A stretch of DNA of 64,000 nt from Peribacillus simplex (GTDB lineage: Bacteria; Bacillota; Bacilli; Bacillales; DSM-1321): assembly GCF_001578185.1 (NCBI RefSeq), contig NZ_CP011008.1, positions 772,001 to 836,000 on the forward strand. The letters run 5' to 3'. A program made the position numbers and the translations under genes. Each line of letters starts with the position of its first letter. The stretch's first letter is position 1. Shown here piece after piece: positions 1 to 7,830 of the stretch. The notes beneath the pieces are model-generated. The model had not been told where the DNA came from. It was given only the letters and a program-made list of their open reading frames with translations, and did no database searches.

Positions 1-1
1 A

Positions 2-139
2 TTTAACCAATTGGGTCAACAGCAAGGTCAACAGCAAGGTCAACAGCAAGGTCAACAGCAAGGTCAACAGCAAGGTCAACAACAAATGAGCAATCAGCAA
101 TATGGCCAAATGGGACAACAACAAAACCATTTACAATAA
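2..139 (+). CDS. C-terminal end of a Gln/Gly-rich protein (5' partial)
   Basis: An open frame enters from the left edge and stops at TAA 137-139, giving 45 residues. It contains six tandem four-residue Gly-Gln-Gln-Gln-type units, then a Met/Gln/Asn-rich tail with Tyr-Gly. A Rho-independent terminator follows directly, which supports a real gene end. Gln-rich tails of this kind occur on some spore coat and surface proteins of bacilli, but the functional domain lies outside the window, so no function is assigned. Confidence 0.7.
   Translation, partial: FNQLGQQQGQQQGQQQGQQQGQQQGQQQMSNQQYGQMGQQQNHLQ
14..85 (+). repeat. Six tandem 12-bp repeats inside the Gln-rich tail
   Basis: Unit GGTCAACAGCAA occurs six times head to tail; the last copy has one change (CAA for CAG). 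It is in frame and encodes Gly-Gln-Gln-Gln. Such perfect short tandem repeats can change copy number by slippage, so the tail length may vary between strains. Confidence 0.9.
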
Positions 140-161
140 TTTTACCTAATTCAATCTATTT

Positions 162-192
162 GAGAATCCAGTACTATATTGGATTCTCTTTA
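162..192 (+). terminator. Terminator of the Gln-rich gene
   Basis: Inverted repeat GAGAATCCA / TGGATTCTC (162-170, 180-188) followed by a T-rich stretch. Confidence 0.8.
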
Positions 193-302
193 TTTATGTA
201 TTTAATTTTTAACCGGGTATTCCTTGTCTTATACCATAATCCGATTATCAATGCAATAAATACAACATAAATCCAATGGAGTGCCGGTAATTTCATCCCC
301 AT
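174..302 (-). CDS. Small single-pass membrane protein, hypothetical
   Basis: A 42-residue frame reads from ATG (300-302, complement) to TAG inside the shared terminator. It is preceded by a strong ribosome site (AAGGGGGG, about 7 nt before the start). Residues 8-23 are hydrophobic (HWIYVVFIALIIGLWY), followed by a basic Lys/Arg/Asn tail, as in small inner-membrane proteins with the C-terminus inside. I do not recognise the family. The good SD and TM-plus-basic-tail design argue for a real gene, but it is short enough to be chance. Confidence 0.45.
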   Translation of the reverse strand: MGMKLPALHWIYVVFIALIIGLWYKTRNTRLKIKYINKENPI

Positions 303-453
303 GATCCGTCCCCCCTTATAAATATGTCTAGTTATAGAGGGAGGTATGGGGTGGTGAGTTGATTCATAAATTTAAGGCTTATCTTCTTTATTTTCAACAA
401 TACTTCAAGTATCCTTAATTTAAATAGCAACTATTGTAAATGAGGGATAAGCC

Positions 454-1518
454 GTGAAGCAAATATATAGTGATGTCATACAATTTCGGGGTACACATTA
501 TGGGTTTGGGTACATGCAAGGGGAGGAATTAAAAGATTCACTTACGGTGAAAAATCGTGAAGATCAGTGGAAGATTAGGCAGCCGCGGTTTACGGTTGAG
601 GAAGAAGAGGTCAAGAACGCAATTACACAATTCGCCCCTGGAGTTTGGGAAGAATTACTGGGGTTGCAAGAAGCGTTGAAATGGCCAATTGACCGCGTGC
701 TGCAAGAGTTCGGTGGATATCGATTGGATTATGTTCGGTCGGGCTGCTCCATCATGACTGGCGATGATTATCTGATTCGCAATTATGATTACCACCCAAA
801 GACCTATGAAGGACGCTATGTTTTATTCCAGCCAACCGATCAAGGGTATTCAAGCATCGGCCCGAGTCAGCGAGGGACTGGTCGGATGGATGGAATGAAT
901 GAAAAAGGTTTGGTGATAGGCTATAATTTCATGAATCGCAAGAACCCTGGTGATGGTTTCATTTGCTGCATGATTGGCAGACTGATTGTTGAATCTTGTG
1001 CGAACGTACAGGAAGCGGTCGCGATGTTGAAGGAAATCCCGCATCGTCATTCCTTCACTTACGTCGTCTATGATAAAAGCGGAAGTACCTATATCGTAGA
1101 AACCTCTCCGAGAAATGTAGAGGTGCGCACGTCAAATGCCTGTACCAATCACTTTGAAATCATGAAAAATGAGAACCGTAACCATCTTATCGATTCGAAA
1201 CGCCGATTGGAGATCATCCAAGATCATGAAGGGAGACTTTCATCTGCCTACGATGCTTACAGGTTGTTTAATGATACCAATCGAGGTGTCTTCTCGGATT
1301 TATATAGCAGCTGGGCAGGAACGATTCATACATCCGCTTATTTTCCTAAGGAGATGAAAGCTTGGATTGCCTTGGGAGGGAACCAGGAGCCGACTTCAAT
1401 AGATTTTGCGAAATGGCTCGATGGGGAAGATGTTGATTTAGAACGAATCAAAGGTGTAATTGATACGGATATTCCATTCGTGCATATGGATGAGGGAGCG
1501 AATTGGTTTCGGAATTGA
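454..1518 (+). CDS. C45-family autoproteolytic acyltransferase/hydrolase
   Basis: The 354-residue protein resembles the acyl-CoA:6-aminopenicillanate acyltransferase (peptidase C45, Ntn-hydrolase) family. The diagnostic Gly97-Cys98-Ser stretch (GCSIMTGDDYLIRNYDY) is present; in this family the precursor cleaves itself before the Cys, which becomes the N-terminal nucleophile. A second family region (GMNEKGLVIGYNF) follows near residue 148. Bacillus members are cytosolic and their natural amide substrate is generally unknown; there is no signal peptide. Start is GTG at 454 with GAGGG upstream; the gene stands alone between terminators. The 5' leader can pair with the start region (see findings). 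Confidence 0.8.
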   Translation: MKQIYSDVIQFRGTHYGFGYMQGEELKDSLTVKNREDQWKIRQPRFTVEEEEVKNAITQFAPGVWEELLGLQEALKWPIDRVLQEFGGYRLDYVRSGCSIMTGDDYLIRNYDYHPKTYEGRYVLFQPTDQGYSSIGPSQRGTGRMDGMNEKGLVIGYNFMNRKNPGDGFICCMIGRLIVESCANVQEAVAMLKEIPHRHSFTYVVYDKSGSTYIVETSPRNVEVRTSNACTNHFEIMKNENRNHLIDSKRRLEIIQDHEGRLSSAYDAYRLFNDTNRGVFSDLYSSWAGTIHTSAYFPKEMKAWIALGGNQEPTSIDFAKWLDGEDVDLERIKGVIDTDIPFVHMDEGANWFRN

Positions 1519-1573
1519 ACGTTCTTGAACCCTTTAAGTAAATTTCAATTACGTTGAATAAGTAAAAGTATTT

Positions 1574-1602
1574 AAAAGGCCCAATCCTTGGATTGGGCTT
1601 TT
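1574..1602 (+). terminator. Terminator after the C45 gene
   Basis: Stem GCCCAATC / GATTGGGC (1579-1586, 1591-1598) followed by TTTT. Confidence 0.85.
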
Positions 1603-1754
1603 GCTGTTCTATTTTTAGGCAAACGGATCCTGGAACTTTTTATTAGGGGATCTGCCAGTAATATAATATGATAGAGGAACATATTTTGGATGGGGCACAA
1701 GTTGCTGGAAGTCTGTTTGTGCCATACTTGTACAATGAATAAGGGGATGTGCGA

Positions 1755-2045
1755 ATGTTTTCTACAGCTATTGGATGGTTTCGGTTTATTACAATAATTG
1801 AGGGAATCTCATATGTTCTATTGCTTGCTATTGGTATGCCCATTAAGTACTTATTGGATATTGGGGAAGCAACACTCATTTTAGGAAGCATCCATGGTTT
1901 CTTATTTGTCGTGTTTGGGCTATTACTGCTCTATGTGAGCATCAAATCAAAATGGTCCTTTTTTAAAATGGCGATGATCTTCATCGTTTCATTCATCCCA
2001 TTTGGGAATTTCGTAATCGACCGCAGGATATTGAAGCAAAGTTAA
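1755..2045 (+). CDS. ydzA: YdzA-like DUF3817 membrane protein
   Basis: A 96-residue integral membrane protein with three predicted helices: about residues 5-25, 38-62 and 68-88. The motif GWFRFITIIEGISYVLLL and the SIHGFLFVVFG segment fit the DUF3817/YdzA family, whose function is not established. I chose ATG 1755 over GTG 1749 because AAGGGG (1741-1746) lies 8 nt before the ATG but only 2 nt before the GTG. Monocistronic, followed by its own terminator. Confidence 0.75.
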   Translation: MFSTAIGWFRFITIIEGISYVLLLAIGMPIKYLLDIGEATLILGSIHGFLFVVFGLLLLYVSIKSKWSFFKMAMIFIVSFIPFGNFVIDRRILKQS

Positions 2046-2103
2046 ATGATAAAGAACCTGATTTCGTATTTACTCAGTACTTTTACTTTTGACAAATCCA
2101 TAA

Positions 2104-2143
2104 AAAAACGTCTTCCTATTTAATTGGAAGGCGTTTTTTTTTA
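2104..2143 (+). terminator. Terminator after ydzA-like gene
   Basis: Near-perfect stem of AACGTCTTCC and GGAAGGCGTT around an AT loop, then nine Ts. Confidence 0.85.
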
Positions 2144-2154
2144 TATTTAAGCTT

Positions 2155-2205
2155 GCTGTAAGGTTGGCATAATTATGCTGTAAGGATGAGCATGTAAAGT
2201 ATAAG
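2155..2205 (+). promoter_or_regulatory. Direct-repeat operator and -10 box upstream of the Bce-type operon
   Basis: GCTGTAAGGTTGGCAT (2155-2170) is repeated as GCTGTAAGGATGAGCAT (2177-2193), a 22-nt period (two helical turns). The second copy sits where a -35 box would be, ahead of a TATAAG -10 candidate (2200-2205). Tandem half-sites in this position are typical of activation by OmpR-family response regulators. The nearby regulator at 6733-7434 is the obvious candidate, by inference. Confidence 0.5.
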
Positions 2206-2233
2206 TATCAACAATATTGAAGAGGTGAAATAC

Positions 2234-3001
2234 ATGGAACCATTATTAAAAGTAGAAAATATAAAAAAAACTTATGGTAAATCAAGCGCTTCCTACACAG
2301 CGTTAGAAAATATATCTTTTGACATTCATGAAGGAGAGTTTGTAGGTATCATGGGACCTTCTGGAGCGGGGAAATCGACTTTGCTTAATATGTTAGCAAC
2401 TATTGACTCGCCAACAGAAGGGAAAATATATATGAATGATACGAGCATTCACGATATGTCGGGAGCCGAATTAACGGATTTCAGGCGTGATAACCTTGGT
2501 TTTATCTTCCAAGACTACAATTTGCTCGATTCATTGACTGTGAAGGAAAATATATTATTACCACTGGCGATTGCGAAAATTCCAGCGAAAGAAATTACTA
2601 TCTTAGTGAATCGGATTGCTAAAGTATTTGGAATTGAAGGTTTACTAGCTAAATATCCATACCAAATCTCCGGTGGTCAAAAGCAAAGAACAGCTGCCGC
2701 CAGGGCGCTTGTGACAGAGCCAGCATTGATCCTTGCAGATGAGCCAACGGGTGCGCTTGACTCAAAATCGGCGACAGGCCTGCTGGAAAGCTTAAGTGAA
2801 TTGAATGAAAATAATAATTCCACCATCATGTTGGTGACACATGATGCATATGCCGCAAGCTTCTGCCGGCGGATTATTTTCATCAAGGATGGTACGCTTT
2901 CAACAGAAATTTATCGTCGTGGCCGAACACGTAAAGCTTTCTTCCAAGAGATTTTGGATGTCCTTGCAACAATTGGAGGTGAGGTAGATGACGTTATTTA
3001 G
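2234..3001 (+). CDS. ABC transporter ATP-binding protein, BceA/YxdL type
   Basis: The 255-residue ATPase has a complete set of motifs: Walker A GPSGAGKST (41-49), signature SGGQKQR (from 146), and Walker B LILADEPTGALD with Asp169-Glu170. It matches the MacB/BceA subfamily, which pairs with a large FtsX-domain permease to detoxify cell-wall-active peptide antibiotics. ATG 2234 is chosen because AGAGGTG (2221-2227) is 6 nt upstream; an in-frame GTG at 2225 overlaps that site. It overlaps the permease gene by 14 nt, so translation is coupled. The B. subtilis yxdLM-yxeA operon has the same order. Confidence 0.9.
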   Translation: MEPLLKVENIKKTYGKSSASYTALENISFDIHEGEFVGIMGPSGAGKSTLLNMLATIDSPTEGKIYMNDTSIHDMSGAELTDFRRDNLGFIFQDYNLLDSLTVKENILLPLAIAKIPAKEITILVNRIAKVFGIEGLLAKYPYQISGGQKQRTAAARALVTEPALILADEPTGALDSKSATGLLESLSELNENNNSTIMLVTHDAYAASFCRRIIFIKDGTLSTEIYRRGRTRKAFFQEILDVLATIGGEVDDVI

Positions 3002-4907
3002 TCTAGCGAGAAAAAATATTGCACGAAACCTCTCCCAATATTTTTTATATATCGCATCCATGGTTTTTAGCATTATCATATACTTCACATTTGTAACATT
3101 AAAATATAGCGACACGATTGCAGAACAAACGGCTTCATCACAAAAATTAGGTTCATTGATGAGTGGTGCGGCAGTCATCCTGATTTTCTTCGTTTCCATT
3201 TTTATTGCCTATTCAAATTCATTCTTTATGAAAAAACGTAAAAAAGAAGTGGCATTATATGCATTGCTTGGCGTACGTAATCGTCAAATAGGGTTTATGC
3301 TCTTCTTTGAAAACTTATTACTAGGTTTGGTTTCATTAGTTGTGGGGATTTTACTTGGATTCCTTTGTTCAAAAGGATTCATGACGATTTTGATTTATTT
3401 AATGGGTTATGATGTCATAGCACCATTTACATTTTCAGGAACGGCAGCTTGGAACACCTCTATCGTATTTCTTCTTATTTTCTTGGTGACATCATTCCAG
3501 GGCTATCGTTTAATATATCAATTTAAACTAATTGATCTCTTCCATGCATCTAAAAAAGGGGAAGCGGCTCCGAAGCCATCAATGATTGTAGCCATTTTGG
3601 GAGTTTCCCTGATGGTCATTGGTTATTGGTTGGCGATGCAAGACCTTTTTACTTCTAAAGTGTGGGAAAAAGCCGGCTTTTTAATGACGGCACTCACTAT
3701 TTTGACAACAGTAATTGCCGGTACATTTTTATTGTTTCATAGCGTGACAGGCTTTGTGTTGGCCATAATTAAGAAAAATGAAAAATGGCTATGGAAAGGC
3801 CTTCATTTAATGACGATTTCGCAACTGCTATATCGGATTCGGGGCAATGCACGTACATTGACCGTAATTGCAGTGTTAAGTGCTACAACGGTAACGGCTG
3901 GCGGTGCGGTTTATGGTCTTTATTACAACGCAAATGACCAAGTTATGACCGCTGATCCGAATACCTTCATGTATCAGCAAACGGATGAAAAAATCGATCA
4001 ACAAGTCAGCGCTGTATTGCCAGATACCATGTACGATAAAAATATCGTAGCACTATCTATCCCATTTAATACGAAAGAATTAAACACGGCATCAGCATTC
4101 GATAGCTCGGAAAAAAGAATTTATACAGTTATCGACGAAAAAACATATAACGAATTAGCAGAAGTACAAGGCAAGGAAGCACTGCTTGTGAATGATGACA
4201 ATGCAGTTATTCTAGATATTGGATATGACAAAAGATTCTCACCTAAATACAAGGACAAGACCATTAAGACAGAAAACAGCAAGGCAATCACATTCCAAAG
4301 CTATAAAACACAAACAGTTTTAAATGCCGGAACAGCAGGCATTACAGTGGTTGTATCAAATGATCAATTTAAAGCATTGCAAACAGAAGGCGAACACCTA
4401 AATTATCGTGTTATTGGAATGGATCAAGCTTCCACGGATTTATCTGAAAAAATTGCAAAACAAATACCTGAAGAAGCGCTATTTTCTAGTGCACCTAAAG
4501 ATTTCCAAACAAGCATCGAAGGTGTAGGCTCATTGCTCTTTATCGGAAGTTTTCTGGGTTTGGTTTTTTTAGCTGCTACAGGCAGTATCATTTACTTTAA
4601 AGTTCTAACTGAAGCTGAGGAAGATAAATCACAATATAATATGCTTCATAAAATGGGCGTTAACGCAAAAGAAATGAGGAAATCCATTGCCTCACAAGTA
4701 TTCGTAATCTTTTTCGTTCCACTGACAGTGGGGTTATTACACAGTGCAATCGCTTTAAAAGCCTTCTCGGGCTTATTGATGATGGACCTAGCAAAACCTG
4801 TGTTGATCTGGATGATTGCTTATACGGTTATCTACGGGCTGTATTATATCTTAACGGTAGCTTCCTATAATCGTATTATCACACAAAATAATAAAACAGA
4901 AGGATGA
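2988..4907 (+). CDS. FtsX-family ABC permease, BceB/YxdM type
   Basis: The 639-residue permease shows the BceB plan. An N-terminal helix is followed by three more around residues 55-165, then two to four in the middle (about 195-310). A large extracytoplasmic segment of about 200 residues (around 310-515) follows, and a C-terminal FtsX block of three helices (about 515-635). The extracellular loop is the part thought to recognise peptide antibiotics in this family. The GGAGGTGAGG ribosome site is inside the upstream ATPase gene. The next gene, yxeA-like, starts at its stop codon. Substrate cannot be read from sequence. Confidence 0.88.
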   Translation: MTLFSLARKNIARNLSQYFLYIASMVFSIIIYFTFVTLKYSDTIAEQTASSQKLGSLMSGAAVILIFFVSIFIAYSNSFFMKKRKKEVALYALLGVRNRQIGFMLFFENLLLGLVSLVVGILLGFLCSKGFMTILIYLMGYDVIAPFTFSGTAAWNTSIVFLLIFLVTSFQGYRLIYQFKLIDLFHASKKGEAAPKPSMIVAILGVSLMVIGYWLAMQDLFTSKVWEKAGFLMTALTILTTVIAGTFLLFHSVTGFVLAIIKKNEKWLWKGLHLMTISQLLYRIRGNARTLTVIAVLSATTVTAGGAVYGLYYNANDQVMTADPNTFMYQQTDEKIDQQVSAVLPDTMYDKNIVALSIPFNTKELNTASAFDSSEKRIYTVIDEKTYNELAEVQGKEALLVNDDNAVILDIGYDKRFSPKYKDKTIKTENSKAITFQSYKTQTVLNAGTAGITVVVSNDQFKALQTEGEHLNYRVIGMDQASTDLSEKIAKQIPEEALFSSAPKDFQTSIEGVGSLLFIGSFLGLVFLAATGSIIYFKVLTEAEEDKSQYNMLHKMGVNAKEMRKSIASQVFVIFFVPLTVGLLHSAIALKAFSGLLMMDLAKPVLIWMIAYTVIYGLYYILTVASYNRIITQNNKTEG

Positions 4908-4912
4908 TCGGA

Positions 4913-5266
4913 ATGAAGAAATTTTTTATGGTAATTGGTATTTTGTTAATACTGGGAGCGGCGGGAGTCTTCGCGCTTACTAAAATAGACTTTAACCGCA
5001 TGAATGCCGACAATTATTATTTGCAAGTTACAGAGGATGGAGTACAGCATGAAACCAAACTGGATGATGGTTCAGTCATGACTTATTATTCTTATAAACT
5101 GGACGCCAAAAATGCAGATGGTGAAACGATACCACTTGAATTCACGGCACAAAAAAATCTTCGAAAAGATGCTTACTTAAAGATGTACGTGAAAAATGGT
5201 GATGAAGTTTCGTCATATGATGAAGTGAAATTTGAGGAAATTCCAAAAAAGGCACAAACAAAATAA
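4913..5266 (+). CDS. yxeA: YxeA-family (DUF1093) exported protein
   Basis: A 117-residue protein with an N-terminal hydrophobic anchor or signal (residues 4-22) and a small beta-rich domain (YYLQVTEDG, YYSYKLDAKNADGE, KMYVKNGDEV). It matches YxeA, which in B. subtilis ends the yxdLM operon, the same position as here. ATG 4913 lies 9 nt after AGAAGG and gives a normal signal sequence; the ATG at 4904 overlaps the ATPase-permease operon stop and has no spacing to that site. Role in the transport system is not known. Confidence 0.8.
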   Translation: MKKFFMVIGILLILGAAGVFALTKIDFNRMNADNYYLQVTEDGVQHETKLDDGSVMTYYSYKLDAKNADGETIPLEFTAQKNLRKDAYLKMYVKNGDEVSSYDEVKFEEIPKKAQTK

Positions 5267-5276
5267 AATATGAAAG

Positions 5277-5310
5277 AAGGGCTGTCTGTAAGTGAAGGAC
5301 AGCCCTTTCT
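5277..5310. terminator. Bidirectional terminator between convergent operons
   Basis: AAGGGCTGTC (5277-5286) pairs with GACAGCCCTT (5298-5307); T-run on the plus strand and an AT-rich tail on the other. Confidence 0.8.
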
Positions 5311-5325
5311 CTGTAAGAAAAATAA

Positions 5326-6726
5326 TTATAAAAGTATAGTAATGGTGGTTCCTTCATTTTCAACGCTAGTCAAATTAAGTTTCCCATTATGAGCAAGAAT
5401 AATATCTCTTGCAATAGCCATTCCTAAACCAGTCCCATGTGCACTGGCTGTATTCGTACCTCGATAGTATCGTTCAAAAACCTGTTCTATATCTTTAGGG
5501 GGAATACCCCGGCCATTATCGGCAATGGTAATTTGGGTATGAAGTTCTGATCGTAGATGAATATCATCAATTTGTATTTTAACAACGACATTTTCTTCGT
5601 TATGCACGAGTGCATTGTAGATAAAGTTAAATATAGCCCGTTTCAGTAATTTTTTATCCACTTGATGTGTTGCCTTATCCACATTTGCCTCGAATTCAAC
5701 CTGGCGATCACCAAATTGTGAATCATTTAAAAGCTCGATCGTCATTTCTCGTATAAACCCAACGATATCTACATCTTCAAATTGAAAAGGGAGTCGTTGA
5801 TTGCGTAAACGCATCGTTAAATTTAGGTCATCCAACAAATCTTTCATATAAATGGACTGTCTATTAATAATGGATGTATACTCATACAGTTCCTGTGATG
5901 TTAAATCAGTGGCGTTATCCTTCATCAATTCTGTATAACCATGGATTGAAGCGAGTGGTGTCTTCATGTCATGAGAAACATTGCTAATCCATTCCTCACG
6001 CATTTGGTCGAGTTGATCACGTTCTTTCTCATATTGATCTAACTTTACCGATAGTTCATTCATATTGCGAAACACATCTTCATAAACACCTTTTGGTATG
6101 CTCATCCTTTTAAAGCGCTTCTCCCGGAGCTGCTGAATTCCTTCTATTAATATGTTAAGCGGACTCGTTAACCTTTTACCAAATAAGAATCCAATGACGA
6201 TTGCAATAATGATATCCACAATTAAAAACAGTAAAAGGAAGACTTTAAAGTTTTTAAAAACTTTTTCATAATCATAGGTCAGGACATAGCGACCTATTTT
6301 CTGATCCTTAACGCCTACAAAATAGCTGAAATCATGGACAGCACCTGCAAAAACAGTCGTCTCTGCATCAACTTCTTTATACTTATACATTTGGACGATT
6401 TCAACAGGTGAATACATGGTTTGCAATTTTGGAGGAGTATAAAAGGCAGCCACTTGCTTACCCTTATTATTCAAAAATTGTATCCAGGCGTTATTCTCCT
6501 GCAGTTTTTCTAGTCCTTCTTCATTTACAATTGGTTTGTTATCTTTTAGTTCTACATATTGTGAAAATGTTCTGCTAAAGTTTTCTGCAGATGCTTCTTC
6601 AGTCCCGAAATCATGCATGGCCCGATAAAAGAGTAAGCTTAAAAGTAAAATTGTATTTACAATCCCGACGATTACAACTATTGCCACAACGGATACTAAA
6701 AAGCGCCGTGTCAATTTCCACTTCAT
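5326..6726 (-). CDS. Sensor histidine kinase with extracytoplasmic domain
   Basis: A 466-residue kinase: TM1 (about 9-34), an extracytoplasmic domain of about 125 residues (35-160), TM2 (161-184), HAMP (about 185-238), and the HisKA box SNVSHDMKTP with phospho-acceptor His252. The ATPase domain has N (NFIYNALVHNEENV), G1 (DNGRGIPP) and G2 (GTGLGMAIA) motifs. It sits 6 nt after the response regulator gene and is convergent with the Bce-type transporter. Classical BceS kinases have almost no extracellular domain, so this one differs from the usual partner. Start ATG has GGGGTG upstream. Confidence 0.9.
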   Translation of the reverse strand: MKWKLTRRFLVSVVAIVVIVGIVNTILLLSLLFYRAMHDFGTEEASAENFSRTFSQYVELKDNKPIVNEEGLEKLQENNAWIQFLNNKGKQVAAFYTPPKLQTMYSPVEIVQMYKYKEVDAETTVFAGAVHDFSYFVGVKDQKIGRYVLTYDYEKVFKNFKVFLLLFLIVDIIIAIVIGFLFGKRLTSPLNILIEGIQQLREKRFKRMSIPKGVYEDVFRNMNELSVKLDQYEKERDQLDQMREEWISNVSHDMKTPLASIHGYTELMKDNATDLTSQELYEYTSIINRQSIYMKDLLDDLNLTMRLRNQRLPFQFEDVDIVGFIREMTIELLNDSQFGDRQVEFEANVDKATHQVDKKLLKRAIFNFIYNALVHNEENVVVKIQIDDIHLRSELHTQITIADNGRGIPPKDIEQVFERYYRGTNTASAHGTGLGMAIARDIILAHNGKLNLTSVENEGTTITILL

Positions 6727-6732
6727 CTTGTT

Positions 6733-7434
6733 TCACCCCTTGGTTTGTAATTTATAACCAAGCCCTTTAACGGTTATTAAAAACGAAGGTTTTGAAGGAT
6801 CTGCCTCGATTTTTTCGCGTAAACGGCGAATATGTACCATCACTGTATTATCAGAGCCAAAGAAATCATCGCCCCACACATGTTCAAACAAAGTTTCCTT
6901 GCTTAAGATCTGATTCGGGTGATGCATAAAACAGCTCATCAGACCGATTTCTTTGGCTGTGAGCTCAATCGTATTGCCATCCTTTTTCACTTCATTTTCA
7001 TTTGCACTAAGCTCAAAAGGACCAACTTGCAAATTTTTCGGAACAGCTTTTTCATCCGAAAAGCCAGCACGCCTCAAATGTGCCTTTATTCGATAAGCAA
7101 CCTCTTTCGGACTGAATGGTTTGGTGATATAATCATCCCCGCCAATCGCCAACCCTAAAAGCTTATCAATTTCCTCATCCTTTGCCGACAAAAATAAAAC
7201 GGGAACATTCGACACTTCACGAATTTGCTTGCATAAATCATAGCCTTCACCATCTGGCAGCATAATATCTAGCAGCACAAGTGCAGGATTGATCTCCTGA
7301 AACTTTGACCAGCCATCCGCAACTGTTCCAGCCGTAACAATATTCGGGATACCTTCTTTATGTAAAACCGTCTCCATGAGACGTGCCAAATCATCTTCAT
7401 CGTCAATAATTAAAATCCACTGATCATTAGACAT
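6733..7434 (-). CDS. OmpR/PhoB-family response regulator
   Basis: The 233-residue regulator has a receiver domain (acidic DDEDD at 11-15, phospho-acceptor Asp56 in LLDIMLPDG, Lys in TKPFSP) and a C-terminal winged helix (ELTAKEIGLM, HIRRLREKIE, TVKGLGYKL). Start ATG 7434 is preferred over 7449 because GGGAGG stands 7 nt before it. First gene of a two-gene operon with the kinase. By position it probably controls the adjacent BceAB-type operon, which carries a tandem half-site upstream. Confidence 0.9.
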   Translation of the reverse strand: MSNDQWILIIDDEDDLARLMETVLHKEGIPNIVTAGTVADGWSKFQEINPALVLLDIMLPDGEGYDLCKQIREVSNVPVLFLSAKDEEIDKLLGLAIGGDDYITKPFSPKEVAYRIKAHLRRAGFSDEKAVPKNLQVGPFELSANENEVKKDGNTIELTAKEIGLMSCFMHHPNQILSKETLFEHVWGDDFFGSDNTVMVHIRRLREKIEADPSKPSFLITVKGLGYKLQTKG

Positions 7435-7449
7435 TCTTCTACCTCCCAT

Positions 7450-7830
7450 ACTTCAATCATACCCTACAGTATAGTGTACCCCATAGGAAAAAATAAGGGG
7501 GAAGGGATAGATATTTCTCGAATAATTGGTGACATTGGCATCCGTCATAATTTTTTCAAAACGTTATGGATAGGGGCACGTAAGTTTCGCTAAAAAATGA
7601 AAAAGTACTTTCAAGATCAGGACTCGTATGCCTGATGTTTGGGGGGTTCCTTTCATTTGGGGAGAAAGAAGATCGTGCTTCATACTGATTTGGTAAAGGT
7701 TGTGTGATAAACTGTTTAAAGTATTGCTAGGAAGATTATGCTAAGTAATATGATTCGCTGCTGTTCTTTTGACCCAAATCATTCTATAAAAGTTATTAGC
7801 GAATGTGGAAGAATAAAAGGAGAAAAAATA
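7450..7830. other. Divergent intergenic region
   Basis: About 380 nt separate the response regulator and the MFS gene. On the minus strand a TATGAT box lies about 25 nt before the regulator's start. No clear hairpin, riboswitch or extra gene was seen; an in-frame upstream extension of the MFS ORF begins at 7738 but lacks a ribosome site. Confidence 0.4.

Noticed and set aside
14..85. Regular 12-bp repeats resembling a short-repeat array
   Set aside because: No spacers; the repeats are tandem, in frame and encode Gly-Gln-Gln-Gln, so this is not CRISPR.
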